Assembly: GCF_002160825.1 (NCBI RefSeq)
Contig: NZ_NFLI01000004.1
Span: forward strand, 1-64,000
DNA: 64,000 bases
Reading direction: 5' to 3'
DNA from: Lachnoclostridium sp. An131
Lineage (GTDB): Bacteria; Bacillota; Clostridia; Lachnospirales; Lachnospiraceae
Under the pieces are notes generated by a model. That model was not told the origin of the DNA. It was given only the letters and a program-made list of their open reading frames with translations, and did no database searches. The number at the start of each line of letters is the position of its first letter. The first letter of the stretch is position 1. The position numbers and the translations under genes were made by a program. Of this stretch, positions 1 through 8,959 are shown one piece after another.

Positions 1-11
1 ATCTAAGTCAC

Positions 12-120
12 AACCACCACTTCAAGTGGTGGTTTGGATTGGCCCTCATAAGGGCCAGTTACATGCTCGCCCCAAAGGGCGGGTATCGCAAGCGTTGTTA
101 CTAGTCCGCTTATAAAGCGG
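12..120. repeat. Cluster of four hairpins at the transposon 3' side
   Basis: Four perfect stem-loops lie in a row: 12-21 with 25-34 (10 bp, 3-nt loop), 41-46 with 51-56 (6 bp), 68-72 with 77-81 (5 bp), and 106-111 with 115-120 (6 bp). The last one overlaps the end of tnpA. At least one should be the structure recognised by TnpA as single-stranded DNA at the element end. The others may act as transcription barriers protecting the element from read-through. Confidence 0.7.
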
Positions 121-538
121 TACTACTTGAATCTTCTTTCCTCGATTCTTCCGCCTGCTCTCTTATATATTTCTTTATTGCATCTTCTGTGATATTACCA
201 ATTGTTGCAACATAATATCCTCTGGCCCAGAATGCTTTATCCCATTTGCTCTGCAATTCTGGATGTCTATCATATATCATTAGCGTACTCTTTCCTTTTA
301 AGTACCCCATAAATTTTGAAATACTATACTTGGGCGGAATAGCTACGCTTAAATGTATATGATCTTCGCATACTGCACCATCTATAATCTCTACATCTTT
401 ATATCTGCATAATGTAGAAATTATATCTCTTACATCTGCTTTCAACTTTCCATACAGTACTTTCTTCCTGTATTTCGGAATAAAAACTATATGGTATTGG
501 CATTTCCACCGTACGTGTGATAAACTCTTATTGTCCAT
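110..538 (-). CDS. tnpA: IS200/IS605 family transposase TnpA
   Basis: The protein is 142 residues, the normal size for a TnpA (Y1) transposase that cuts and joins single-stranded DNA at subterminal hairpins. The HUH metal motif is visible as His60 and His62 in DHIHLSV. The nucleophilic Tyr is most likely Tyr124 in KKYIREQ on the C-terminal helix. FWARGYYVATIG around residues 103-114 is also typical. The gene looks intact. Its ribosome site (AGGAGG about 10 bases upstream) is buried in an inverted repeat, so translation should be low. No accessory tnpB is encoded here. Confidence 0.93.
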   Translation of the reverse strand: MDNKSLSHVRWKCQYHIVFIPKYRKKVLYGKLKADVRDIISTLCRYKDVEIIDGAVCEDHIHLSVAIPPKYSISKFMGYLKGKSTLMIYDRHPELQSKWDKAFWARGYYVATIGNITEDAIKKYIREQAEESRKEDSSSTAL

Positions 539-546
539 TTGGGACC

Positions 547-607
547 GCCTCCTATACTAATTTTTGAGTTTGGCTTGCGACACCATTCTCATTTTAGCAT
601 AGGAGGC
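547..607 (-). promoter_or_regulatory. Ribosome-site-sequestering stem in the tnpA leader
   Basis: Two 13-base arms, 547-559 and 595-607, pair completely in the minus-strand transcript with one G-U pair. The proximal arm contains the AGGAGG of tnpA. Sequestration of the tnpA ribosome site by a leader stem is an established IS200 property, and the sequence shows the same arrangement. Confidence 0.7.
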
Positions 608-647
608 TTTTTATTGATATCTTACACGCTCCTGCTTACTCCATTCT

Positions 648-664
648 CCCCAGCATAGCTGGGG
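648..664. repeat. Transposon-end hairpin on the tnpA 5' side
   Basis: CCCCAGC (648-654), a 3-base ATA loop, then GCTGGGG (658-664) form a perfect 7-bp hairpin a few bases before the IS110-like reading frame begins. It is the likely left-end hairpin recognised by TnpA. Confidence 0.6.
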
Positions 665-680
665 GATTAGGCTTTTCATT

Positions 681-1148
681 CAGATTACTCAAACCATTGC
701 CCAGATTGAGTTACTGGATAGTCAATTAAAACAGGTTGAAGCTGAGATGACTGAGATTATGAAATTTCATGATTCTGTCATCATGACGATCCCGGGTATC
801 GGATATATCAACGGCGGGATTATCCTTGGTGAAATCGGTGATATCCATCGATTCTCCAACCCCAGTAAGCTGCTGGCGTTTGCCGGTTTGGATCCATCTG
901 TATACCAGTCCGGAAATTTTCAGGCCAGACGGACACGGATGTCGAAACGCGGCTCCCATATTCTCAGATATGCTTTGATCAACGCAGCTCACAACGTAGT
1001 AAAAAGCAATGCCACCTTTAAAGCTTACTATGATAAGAAGATGGCTGAAGGCCGGACTCACTATAATGCCCTCGGACATTGCGTCGGCAAACTTGTCAGA
1101 GTCATCTGGAAGATGCTGACTGACGAAGTGGAATTTGACCTCGATTAA
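681..1148 (+). pseudogene. IS110 family transposase, C-terminal fragment
   Basis: The frame is open from about 681, before the first internal ATG at 747, and ends at 1148. It reads like the C-terminal part of an IS110 transposase. A short helical stretch is followed by a Transposase_20-type segment (PGIGYINGGIILGEIGD, LLAFAGLDPSVYQSG) and a conserved RMSKRGSHILRYAL stretch. The N-terminal DEDD catalytic half is absent. The join with the IS200 end hairpin suggests that element inserted into the gene, leaving the N-terminal half to the left of base 1. As it stands the fragment cannot encode an active transposase. Confidence 0.8.
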
Positions 1149-1186
1149 GAGATCTACATACCAATATCGATAGATTTTGAAAAAGC

Positions 1187-1222
1187 ACCTTAAGGGAGCT
1201 CTATTAAGGTTACCCTTTTTTA
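1187..1222. terminator. Bidirectional terminator after the polysaccharide operon
   Basis: ACCTTAA (1187-1193) and TTAAGGT (1204-1210) form a perfect 7-bp stem. A T-rich run follows on the plus strand (1214-1219) and a T run follows on the minus strand (complement of 1180-1184). It sits downstream of both the convergent IS110 fragment and the minus-strand polysaccharide operon. Confidence 0.55.
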
Positions 1223-1290
1223 TCATCGATACCTAAAAGGAATTTTTTGCTAATTTATACTTGACTTTTCATAGCTGGTCTCCTCCTTTT

Positions 1291-2601
1291 TTAAAGTCTC
1301 CAATATATATATCCTGCTTTTTCAAATTTTCTTCTTTCCATAATACCTTTGATATCCAATAAAACTTTTTCTTTTTCAGCAAAAAATTGATCAATATTTT
1401 GTATACTTAATTTCACAAATTCTTCATGTGCTACAGCCAGTATTACAGCATCCATTCCTGTTATCTTTTGCATTTCTGTAAGATGGATTCCATATAATTT
1501 TTCAGCCTCCTGTTTATCTGCAACTGGATCTGCTATTAAAGGGGTAATTCCATACTCATGTAATTCTTTTACAATATCAAACACTTTGCTATTTCTAGTA
1601 TCTGGACAATTCTCCTTAAAAGTAAATCCTAAAATTGCAACTTTTGCATTTCTAACTTGTTTCCCAGATTGAATAAGCTTTTTTACACAATTTTCTGCTA
1701 CATATTTTCCCATATCATCATTTATTCTTCTTCCAGCCAAAATAATTTGACTGTGATATCCTAACATTTCAGCTTTATAAGTAAGATAATATGGATCTAT
1801 TCCTATACAGTGTCCTCCCACCAATCCTGGGTAAAATTTTAGAAAGTTCCATTTAGTACCAGCTGCTTCAAGAACTGCTTTAGTATCTATTCCCATTTTA
1901 TTAAAAATAATAGATAACTCATTCATGAAAGCAATATTTATATCTCTTTGTGAATTTTCGATGACTTTTGCTGCTTCTGCTACTTTAATACTTTCCGCCT
2001 TGAAAACTCCAGCTTCTACAACTAATTCATATATACTGGCAATTTCATTTAAAGTTTCTTCGTCCATACCTGATACAATTTTTTTAATAGTTTCCAATCT
2101 GTGTACTTTATCACCTGGATTAATTCTTTCTGGAGAATATCCAATTTTAAAATCAATACCACATCGCAAGCCTGATTCCTGTTCCAAAATTGGTACACAC
2201 ACTTCTTCAGTCACTCCAGGATACACTGTAGACTCATATACCACAATGCTCCCAGATACTAAATTACGTCCCAAAATATGGCTTGCTCCCTCTATCGGTC
2301 TTAAATTCGGAGAATGATCATCATTTACCGGCGTAGGTACCGCCACTATATGAAATTTTGCATTTTTCAAATCACTTTCATTAAATGTAAAATCCACACT
2401 ACAGTTTGATATTGCATCATCTCCCACTTCACACGTTGGATCCACCCCTTTTTGATACAATCCAATTTTTTCCCTATTAATGTCAAAGCCAATCACAGAA
2501 ACTTTTTTTGAAAATGCCACTGCTATTGGCATTCCCACATACCCTAATCCTATAACGGATATTTTTTCTTCTCCTTTAAAAATCTTTTCATAAAGCATCA
2601 T
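1291..2601 (-). CDS. Nucleotide sugar dehydrogenase (UDP-HexNAc / UDP-glucose 6-dehydrogenase family)
   Basis: This 436-residue NAD-dependent enzyme belongs to the UDP-glucose/GDP-mannose dehydrogenase family. It oxidises C6 of a nucleotide sugar to a uronate. The Rossmann motif VIGLGYVGMPIA is near residues 16-27. The catalytic Cys is at about 264 in GGHCIGIDPYYL. The NAD-binding C-terminal domain ends normally. The N-terminal stretch resembles the TviB/WbpA group, which makes UDP-N-acetylgalactosaminuronate or mannosaminuronate, but the substrate is not provable here. It is the last gene of the polysaccharide operon, with AGGAGG 7 bases before the ATG. A product of this type would suit the WbpG-HisH-HisF trio, which in known systems modifies aminouronates. 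Confidence 0.9.
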   Translation of the reverse strand: MMLYEKIFKGEEKISVIGLGYVGMPIAVAFSKKVSVIGFDINREKIGLYQKGVDPTCEVGDDAISNCSVDFTFNESDLKNAKFHIVAVPTPVNDDHSPNLRPIEGASHILGRNLVSGSIVVYESTVYPGVTEEVCVPILEQESGLRCGIDFKIGYSPERINPGDKVHRLETIKKIVSGMDEETLNEIASIYELVVEAGVFKAESIKVAEAAKVIENSQRDINIAFMNELSIIFNKMGIDTKAVLEAAGTKWNFLKFYPGLVGGHCIGIDPYYLTYKAEMLGYHSQIILAGRRINDDMGKYVAENCVKKLIQSGKQVRNAKVAILGFTFKENCPDTRNSKVFDIVKELHEYGITPLIADPVADKQEAEKLYGIHLTEMQKITGMDAVILAVAHEEFVKLSIQNIDQFFAEKEKVLLDIKGIMERRKFEKAGYIYWRL

Positions 2602-2613
2602 GTTCTTTCCTCC

Positions 2614-3159
2614 TCATTTGATTTTTCTATTTATAATTTTTGCTGGTGAACCTACACATACTGCATTTTCAGGAATATCTGAAAGTAATACTAACGAATT
2701 AGCTCCTATAACAACATTATTCCCCACAAGCACTTTTCCAAGGATCAAACTATTTGCAAAAACAGTCACATTATTTCCAAGTACAGGCTGATTTCCTTTG
2801 TTTACATCACCTGTGTGTGAACCACCTAAAGTTGTATTTTGATATAAAGATAGATTCTCTCCTGCTACGACATGGGCTCCTATAACTATGGAACTAGGAT
2901 GAACAAAACGTAAATTCTTACCTATTATAGCATTAGGTGATGCCAATATTCCATATTGATTAGCTAGTTTTTTTTGTAATAACTTTGTTATTATCTTATG
3001 AAACCAATCTTTAAATGAATTCATGTACTGCATTTTTCTGAACAAATATACTGCATTCGTAGCAGGGTTTAAATATCTTTGATAAAATTTCAAAAATAAA
3101 CCTTGTACGTCTTTATAAACATCCGTTTGTAGTAAATCATTATATTCTTTTTTATCCAT
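2614..3159 (-). CDS. Serine O-acetyltransferase-like left-handed beta-helix acyltransferase
   Basis: This 181-residue protein has a C-terminal hexapeptide-repeat domain (residues about 80-175, with IGANSLV- and VGSPAKII-type repeats). The helical N-terminal part contains NPATNAVYLFRKM, resembling serine acetyltransferases. In polysaccharide loci such proteins usually acetylate a sugar or an activated precursor rather than serine. It overlaps the upstream gene by 8 bases, so the two are probably translationally coupled. The role as a glycan O-acetyltransferase is inferred from context. Confidence 0.8.
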   Translation of the reverse strand: MDKKEYNDLLQTDVYKDVQGLFLKFYQRYLNPATNAVYLFRKMQYMNSFKDWFHKIITKLLQKKLANQYGILASPNAIIGKNLRFVHPSSIVIGAHVVAGENLSLYQNTTLGGSHTGDVNKGNQPVLGNNVTVFANSLILGKVLVGNNVVIGANSLVLLSDIPENAVCVGSPAKIINRKIK

Positions 3160-4363
3160 TTCGTTTTCCCCAAATATTTACTAGCCAAGAAGGTGATAAA
3201 ATAGCTAGATATGCTCTGATTTTCCCGGACAATTTTTGCTCATTTGCGTATTTATCAGATATTATGCCCCAGTCTCTTTGAAAAATTTCTTTATATATAA
3301 AGTCTCTTTCTATCGGTCGTTTAAATGGTTCATGAAGTTGATTGTTATATTTTTCCTCTAAACGGATGTCCAACTCGGAGAAATCAAATTTTTTACCAAA
3401 ACTTTCCTCCCAAATTTTTTTTGCTTTTATGCTATTAATCATAATTGTTGAATTTGATTCATTAGGATGAAAATGAGGATAAAATTTATGGCTATCGCAA
3501 TCTCCTATTGTAAAATCTCCTATTCTATCCGGCAAGGCATATTTACACGTATAGCAACATTCTCGTAAGGCAAGTCCTTTAGAAAAAATATTATAATAAA
3601 CATCCTCTGAAGGTTTACGTATACTGGGAAGCCCTCCTTTGAATATCATTATCATATAAAATGAACTTATTGAAGTCCATAAAGGATTTTTGACTCTAAA
3701 TTTAATTGCTTTTGTTTTTCTTCTTGCTTCATTTTCATTCTCTTCAATATATTTTTTAAATAGCCCAGGGCTTGGTACACCATGACATATGAGATCTACA
3801 GTATATAATTTTTCCAATAAGCTCTCATCTAAAAAATTGTACAATCCTGCTATCTGACATGGTGTACCAGAAAAAAGTACATATTTATTATTTTGTAAAA
3901 AAAACTTAGCTTTCTCATAACTACGCCCTATATTGCTTTGTACATACTTAGAATTTTGCAATTTATATAACTCTTTTACATTATCAACATATATATGCTT
4001 TACTTCCATATCTTCGCATAAGGCTGCACCGAATACAATTCCTTGATACTTGCTTAAAAACTCTATTGCCATTCCTACAAATGCTCCGCCCGAAGCGCTT
4101 TTTTTAGCTATTTTTTTTTCTTTATTTTGAGCAATTAAACACATACTTATTTTTGACGAATATTTCTTTGTTGATTTGATGGCATGACAATGCCTTTTAC
4201 ATCTACCACAGCCATTACATTTTTCACTTTCTACTATAGGTGCTTTAAATCCCTCACTATCATCTTGCATTTTTATAGCACCTTGAGGACATATTAAAGA
4301 ACATGTGCCACATCCTGTACAAAGCCTTTTTTCAAGAACACCATTAATATTATTATTTTGCAT
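3152..4363 (-). CDS. Ferredoxin-domain protein of the coenzyme F420 hydrogenase/dehydrogenase beta-subunit family
   Basis: The 403-residue protein opens with two 4Fe-4S motifs: Cys15, 18, 21 and 25 in CTGCGTCSLICP, and CNGCGRCKRHC near residues 48-58. The FrhB-like domain follows, with SASGGAFVGMA near 90, VLFSGTPCQIAGLYNFL near 165 and CYTCKYALPDRIGDFTIGD near 272-290. This family occurs often in Firmicutes and Bacteroidetes polysaccharide loci beside pyruvyltransferases, as here. The exact redox reaction is unknown, and F420 itself is not expected in this host. It sits between the pyruvyltransferase and an acetyltransferase, probably in one transcript. Confidence 0.88.
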   Translation of the reverse strand: MQNNNINGVLEKRLCTGCGTCSLICPQGAIKMQDDSEGFKAPIVESEKCNGCGRCKRHCHAIKSTKKYSSKISMCLIAQNKEKKIAKKSASGGAFVGMAIEFLSKYQGIVFGAALCEDMEVKHIYVDNVKELYKLQNSKYVQSNIGRSYEKAKFFLQNNKYVLFSGTPCQIAGLYNFLDESLLEKLYTVDLICHGVPSPGLFKKYIEENENEARRKTKAIKFRVKNPLWTSISSFYMIMIFKGGLPSIRKPSEDVYYNIFSKGLALRECCYTCKYALPDRIGDFTIGDCDSHKFYPHFHPNESNSTIMINSIKAKKIWEESFGKKFDFSELDIRLEEKYNNQLHEPFKRPIERDFIYKEIFQRDWGIISDKYANEQKLSGKIRAYLAILSPSWLVNIWGKRNG

Positions 4364-4380
4364 AAATTATTCTCCATGCA

Positions 4381-5508
4381 TTAAACTGCGCTGACTTTCT
4401 TTAATGATTCATATAAATACTTTTTCGACGATTTGCGTAAGCTTTCGATTTTATTATTAATGCTAGTATAATCTAACTCAAAACTCTTTTTCGAAATATC
4501 TGAATTTAATGTCAAATATCTATCACTAAGCCCTAGAATATTTAATAAACTTACCATTCTTTCTTCATGTTTAACCCAATATTCCCGATTATCTCTATGC
4601 AAAAGAATGAAAGGCTTATTAAAAATCAACGAAAACACCAAACCATGATATGTGTTTGTAATAATAACATCTGCCATGCAATATCTCTGTAAAAACTCAC
4701 TAGGTCCACAAACATCTCTATTATGGACATACTCATATATATATTGTTTTAATGTTCCAGGAATATATTGTATTTCATATTCTTTCTCTGTAACTTTTTC
4801 TAATTTTTTCAAAAAATCTTTATTCAGATCTCCAAACATATAGCACAGTGCAATTTTTTTGCTTGTATGGTTCTTTTCTTTTAAATTAAAAGTTATCTTC
4901 CATTCGTCTGCTGTCATCAAAAAAGTGGGATCCAAAACTAATTCACATTGCTTTTTACTAATTTCTTCTATAAACTTGACTCCATTTAATTCACGACATG
5001 AACAGAAATCTATACTTTTAAGCGCTTTACTATAATATTTTACTGCCTCTATTTGACTCCATGAATTTCCAAAAGAAGGCGCATATGCTATTTTTTTCCC
5101 TTCAGGTGCAAATTTTAAAAAATAAATATCTAAAAATTCTTTCGATTCCCACGACCAAACCATATCACTTCCCGTAACAAACCCATTATATTTATTTGCA
5201 TCTAATTTCAATGCATTAAAAGAATCGTATTTTTTAGAAGTTATAGGAAGTTTATTTCTAAACTGAACAAAATATTTTTTTTGTTTTTCTATTGCTTTTT
5301 TACTAATTAATAATATAATTGTTTTTTTTAATCCTAATTTCTTTATAATAGATATTTTACTTTTTTTCTTACTGTTTTCCTTTCTGTTAAAGTTCAATAT
5401 ATTACTTTCGTAACCTAAATTACGAATTATATTAGAAAGCGCAAACGCCTGTAAACAAGTTCCATAATTATCTGAATCATAAAATGTTAGAATACCTATT
5501 TTATACAC
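4381..5508 (-). CDS. Polysaccharide pyruvyl transferase family protein
   Basis: The 375 residues start GILTFYDSDNYGTCLQAFAL, the characteristic N-terminus of the PS_pyruv_trans family. GSDMVWSW near residue 118 and ITNTYHGLVFSLIFNKPFI near 280 are further family motifs. Such enzymes add a pyruvate ketal to a polysaccharide sugar using phosphoenolpyruvate, giving the polymer negative charge. The start is GTG, chosen for its AAGGAG six bases upstream, and it overlaps the flippase gene by 8 bases. The neighbouring FrhB-like ferredoxin protein is a frequent partner in glycan loci. Confidence 0.88.
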   Translation of the reverse strand: MYKIGILTFYDSDNYGTCLQAFALSNIIRNLGYESNILNFNRKENSKKKSKISIIKKLGLKKTIILLISKKAIEKQKKYFVQFRNKLPITSKKYDSFNALKLDANKYNGFVTGSDMVWSWESKEFLDIYFLKFAPEGKKIAYAPSFGNSWSQIEAVKYYSKALKSIDFCSCRELNGVKFIEEISKKQCELVLDPTFLMTADEWKITFNLKEKNHTSKKIALCYMFGDLNKDFLKKLEKVTEKEYEIQYIPGTLKQYIYEYVHNRDVCGPSEFLQRYCMADVIITNTYHGLVFSLIFNKPFILLHRDNREYWVKHEERMVSLLNILGLSDRYLTLNSDISKKSFELDYTSINNKIESLRKSSKKYLYESLKKVSAV

Positions 5509-7021
5509 TTTTGTCTCCTTTCTTTAATAAAAATATTAACTCTTTCATATTATTAGTACCAGTAAAATAATGTACATATTTCTTAGTTATTATCCATATA
5601 CAACATGAATAAATGGTTGCAATTATAATTTTGTACATTACATTTGCAAATACTATCTCATTTTTAAATATTACATAACTTGGGAATACTCCTAAAATCA
5701 AAATTCCCCAAGAAAATATTAATATTTTACAAAATGTACTTAATTTGTATCCTATAGAAATATTTCTTTTATTTATTTTAAAAATAATTAAGGTGTTAAC
5801 AATAATAGATACTAATGAAGCAATAGCACTTCCATACATACCTAAATAAGGAACTGCAATCGCTGTTACAATAATATTGCAAAGATTAGCCGTAACCGAT
5901 GCTAAAAATATTTTTTTAGCAGTTTCTTCATAATACATGCATTGTGCAATATAAAAATAATAAATAGATCTCAAAGAAATTGCTACAATTAAAATAGGTA
6001 TTACTTTCCAAGCCAAATAATATTTTGGCGATGTCATTATAAAAATTATTTCTTGAGCAAACAATCCTATTAATATAAATACAACAGAATAAAAACTTAA
6101 TAATATGCTACTCATATTACTTATTTCAAACTTATTTAAATCAGCCGGTTTTTTTAGCCTCTCAAAAAGCCATGGGCGATAAGCGCGAGAAAAAGCATCT
6201 TGAAAAACATCTACAACGGAAGATATCTGCGTTGCAATCCCATATAAACCTACAACAGATAAATCATTAGAAATATTTAAAAACACTTTTGCTATAAATG
6301 TAGCTAAATACCCTGAAATCTGATGCGGAATTAGTGGCAATGAATAGCTAAGCATTTTTTTAGCTAGTTTTAAATCAAAACAAATTTCAATCATATCATT
6401 GTTAATCATATCTACTATCATAAATACAACAGTTCCTGCACTAGTTAATGCAGTCGCAAATAATAAACCCACTACCCCCTTTTTTAAAACGCCAATCATA
6501 ATTATTGTTATTAGTGATGAGCATACGACTGTCAATATGCTTATTATTGCAACTTTTCTACCTTTTTGCTGTGCTTCTAGCATTCTTCTATGCAAAGTAT
6601 AAAATGAATCCAAAACTAAAATCATTATTCCTAATAAAATATATGGAACAAAACTAATACCATTAAATACAGTTTTACATAAAATATTTCGATAATAAAC
6701 GCATACACATAAAGTAGCTAAAGAAGAAATAAAAACGATACTAATTGATGTTCCATAAACCCTTTTCATGGTTTTTTTTTCTTCTTTAAAATCAGAATAA
6801 AATTTGATTAATGCAGAGTCCAAACATAGTAAAATAATATAGCTAACGACAGAATTGAATCCTGTAATTATATTTTGAATTCCGTAATCAGTTGGTGATA
6901 AATAAAATGTATATATAGGTAACAATAAAAAATGTAATCCTTTTGACAACAAATCCGCCAAAGCATAAAAAATTGAATTACCAAGCATCTTTTTATTTCC
7001 ACTGTTTGGAGATATTTTCAT
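5501..7021 (-). CDS. Wzx-type polysaccharide flippase (MOP superfamily)
   Basis: The protein is 506 residues and very hydrophobic, with roughly 12-14 membrane segments along its length. The charged N-terminus and LGNSIFYALADLLSKGLHFLLLPIYTFYLSPTDYGIQN are typical of oligosaccharide flippases. It should move undecaprenyl-linked repeat units across the membrane for Wzy polymerisation. A TTG at 7030 would lengthen it by three residues, but the ATG at 7021 is better placed behind AAAGGA. It is AT-rich, like its neighbours. The lipid-linked substrate is inferred from context. Confidence 0.88.
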   Translation of the reverse strand: MKISPNSGNKKMLGNSIFYALADLLSKGLHFLLLPIYTFYLSPTDYGIQNIITGFNSVVSYIILLCLDSALIKFYSDFKEEKKTMKRVYGTSISIVFISSLATLCVCVYYRNILCKTVFNGISFVPYILLGIMILVLDSFYTLHRRMLEAQQKGRKVAIISILTVVCSSLITIIMIGVLKKGVVGLLFATALTSAGTVVFMIVDMINNDMIEICFDLKLAKKMLSYSLPLIPHQISGYLATFIAKVFLNISNDLSVVGLYGIATQISSVVDVFQDAFSRAYRPWLFERLKKPADLNKFEISNMSSILLSFYSVVFILIGLFAQEIIFIMTSPKYYLAWKVIPILIVAISLRSIYYFYIAQCMYYEETAKKIFLASVTANLCNIIVTAIAVPYLGMYGSAIASLVSIIVNTLIIFKINKRNISIGYKLSTFCKILIFSWGILILGVFPSYVIFKNEIVFANVMYKIIIATIYSCCIWIITKKYVHYFTGTNNMKELIFLLKKGDKSV

Positions 7022-7026
7022 AACTA

Positions 7027-7902
7027 TCAAATTCCTTTATTTTGTTCAATTAACAAATATATATTACTTGCTTTACTTCGTATTTTTTTTATAGAATTAA
7101 TATAATCTTTTAATTTATTTATTTCAATTAATAAATTGCTATTTTGTTCTTCTAGCTCAAAAAATTTTTGAGTTATAATTTCCCATTCTTTAGTATTAAT
7201 ATGAATAAAACTCTCTGCAGCATATTTATTTATCAATTTTCCTTCCAATTTTTCTTGAAATTTAAATCTTTTAATGGGCATATATCTTTGTGATTTATAA
7301 ATTCTTTTAAAACATTTATATTTCTTATTCTGTTCTTTTTTGTTCATTGGGACAAAAAATTTAGATTTTGACGTCATTAATGGAACCGATATGGTATACC
7401 AAAAAAGTTTTATGTTTTTTTCAGACAATATAGAGCATTCTAATAACATGTAATTAACTAATCTATGTTCATAATGCCAGTCAATTAAAGATGGTAAATA
7501 AATTTCTTGTATATTATTATCTCTAACTATTTTGTTTAGTTGCTCAACATTTTGTATTTTATAAAAATTTGCCTTCATCTTTTGAGCCATTTTTGTAAAT
7601 TCGCGTTCTCGAATTCTTTCATTTTTTAAAGTCTTATTAGATCCTGTAAATCCAAAATACGCCCATATAAGGCTATTTCCTTGCAACAGTTTAAGAGCAT
7701 ATCCTCCAAACAATTCATCATCAGCATGTGGAACAATAAAAAGCTTAGGGACCCTTGATCGCTCAATTAAATTACTACTTGTAATATTTATGTTTTTTTT
7801 CTCATTTTTATATTCCTGATACCACTTAAAGCTATAATGAAATAAAAATATTTTTGAATACATAAATAAGATATACTTATTATTACGTAACTTCTTGAAC
7901 AA
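7027..7902 (-). CDS. PIG-L / LmbE-like deacetylase
   Basis: The 291-residue protein has PHADDE at residues 58-63, matching the zinc-binding PHPDDE signature of PIG-L deacetylases. A later SLIDWHYEHRLVNYML segment fits the second metal-binding region. Members deacetylate N-acetyl sugars in glycolipids, antibiotics or glycans. Here it probably removes an acetyl group from a repeat-unit sugar. The start appears to be TTG at 7902, with GGAGG 13 bases upstream, overlapping the previous gene by 20 bases. An ATG at 7863 lacks a ribosome site. The C-terminal 40 residues look coiled-coil-like. Function within the glycan pathway is inferred. Confidence 0.72.
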   Translation of the reverse strand: MFKKLRNNKYILFMYSKIFLFHYSFKWYQEYKNEKKNINITSSNLIERSRVPKLFIVPHADDELFGGYALKLLQGNSLIWAYFGFTGSNKTLKNERIREREFTKMAQKMKANFYKIQNVEQLNKIVRDNNIQEIYLPSLIDWHYEHRLVNYMLLECSILSEKNIKLFWYTISVPLMTSKSKFFVPMNKKEQNKKYKCFKRIYKSQRYMPIKRFKFQEKLEGKLINKYAAESFIHINTKEWEIITQKFFELEEQNSNLLIEINKLKDYINSIKKIRSKASNIYLLIEQNKGI

Positions 7903-8959
7903 CTGAAATCCACTTCCTCCCTATTTTATTTGGATCTAGCTCATTCCTAATTTCATAGGCATTATTTATAAGATTTCTTTTCAAATTAGAGTCTTTTATT
8001 ACTTTAATCATAGCTTTTGCCAATGCTTCTTCATTATTAACAGGTACTAATAATACTCTCCTTCCATTATCAGATATAAATCTAACACCACCTGGAGGAC
8101 AGTCAGTCGCTATACAAGGTATACCTTCTAACATAGCCTCTATCAATGCATTTGGCATGCCATCTGTTAGCGAATTTAATACAAAAAGCGAGCAATTATT
8201 TTCTTTTTCAAAAACATCTTGAACTTGACCACAAAGCCTAATCCTATTGTCTTTTAATTCGTTAATTATTTTTTGAAGCCGATTATATTCAGGACCATTT
8301 CCATATATATGCAACTTATAATCTTCTAGTTCTTTATGTGTTTTATAAAAAGCCCTAATTAAACCTTCAAAATTTTTTTCGCTACTTAATCTTCCACATG
8401 AAACTATAGTTTTTGAAATCTCATTTTTGAAATTTCTGTTAGTACTTCTTGATATGCATGCATTAGGAATTATTATGCTTTTACTTTTTATAGTATCAGA
8501 ATAAAATTGTTGTGCTGCTTTTGTCTGAAATACTACTTTATCACATTTTTTTAAAGCTTTCGAATATTTTTTAAATTGCTTTTTACTATATAATGATGGA
8601 TTACCTCTTTCTGAGCCAATGATTTTAATATTTGTTCCGTATGCAGCTATTGTTGATATTCTTACTAAATCTGTTCCAAAAGAAATAATAACATCTGGTT
8701 TTTCTTCTAATATTTTTTTTCTAAATTTTATTAAAAACAAAATTTTATTTTTTATTGATTCAACTCTATTTCCATCCGTTTTGTAATCGATTACCTCTGT
8801 TCTTATATTGTTTTCAAAATTTAATAGCTTTTCCTCGTTTGACATAGAAATACAACATACATCCATATTATTTTTTGCGCACGTATTGGCCACGAAACAT
8901 AAAGCTTTAGCAATCCCACCAATACTAAACCTGGGAAATAAACACAAAATTTTTTTCAT
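7883..8959 (-). CDS. Glycosyltransferase family 4 protein
   Basis: The 358 residues begin with KKILCLFPRFSIGGIAKAL, the GT4 N-terminal loop. The C-terminal donor-binding domain has VSCGRLSSEKNFEGLIRAF near residue 190 and SLTDGMPNALIEAMLEGIPCIATDCPPGG near 262-291, the E-x7-E region of retaining GT-B enzymes. It likely adds one sugar of the repeat unit from a nucleotide donor at the cytoplasmic membrane. It overlaps the polymerase gene by four bases (ATGA), so the two are coupled. Donor and acceptor cannot be read from sequence. Confidence 0.9.
   Translation of the reverse strand: MKKILCLFPRFSIGGIAKALCFVANTCAKNNMDVCCISMSNEEKLLNFENNIRTEVIDYKTDGNRVESIKNKILFLIKFRKKILEEKPDVIISFGTDLVRISTIAAYGTNIKIIGSERGNPSLYSKKQFKKYSKALKKCDKVVFQTKAAQQFYSDTIKSKSIIIPNACISRSTNRNFKNEISKTIVSCGRLSSEKNFEGLIRAFYKTHKELEDYKLHIYGNGPEYNRLQKIINELKDNRIRLCGQVQDVFEKENNCSLFVLNSLTDGMPNALIEAMLEGIPCIATDCPPGGVRFISDNGRRVLLVPVNNEEALAKAMIKVIKDSNLKRNLINNAYEIRNELDPNKIGRKWISVVQEVT

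Larger units (their letters stand above)
1..680 (-). mobile_element. IS200/IS605-family insertion sequence (approximate limits)
   Basis: A single small HUH transposase gene on the minus strand is bracketed by perfect short hairpins: four on its 3' side at 12-120 and one on its 5' side at 648-664. IS200/IS605 elements end in subterminal hairpins rather than terminal inverted repeats, and this layout fits. No tnpB is present, so it is an IS200-like single-gene element. IS110 coding sequence begins at about 681, so the 5'-side edge is near 670-680. The other edge is near or beyond base 1. Exact cleavage sites cannot be fixed without an empty-site sequence. Confidence 0.75.

Noticed and set aside
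1-120. CRISPR-like repeats at the left end
   Set aside because: The repeated pattern is a row of different hairpins with unlike sequences, typical of an IS200 end, with no constant repeat or spacer.
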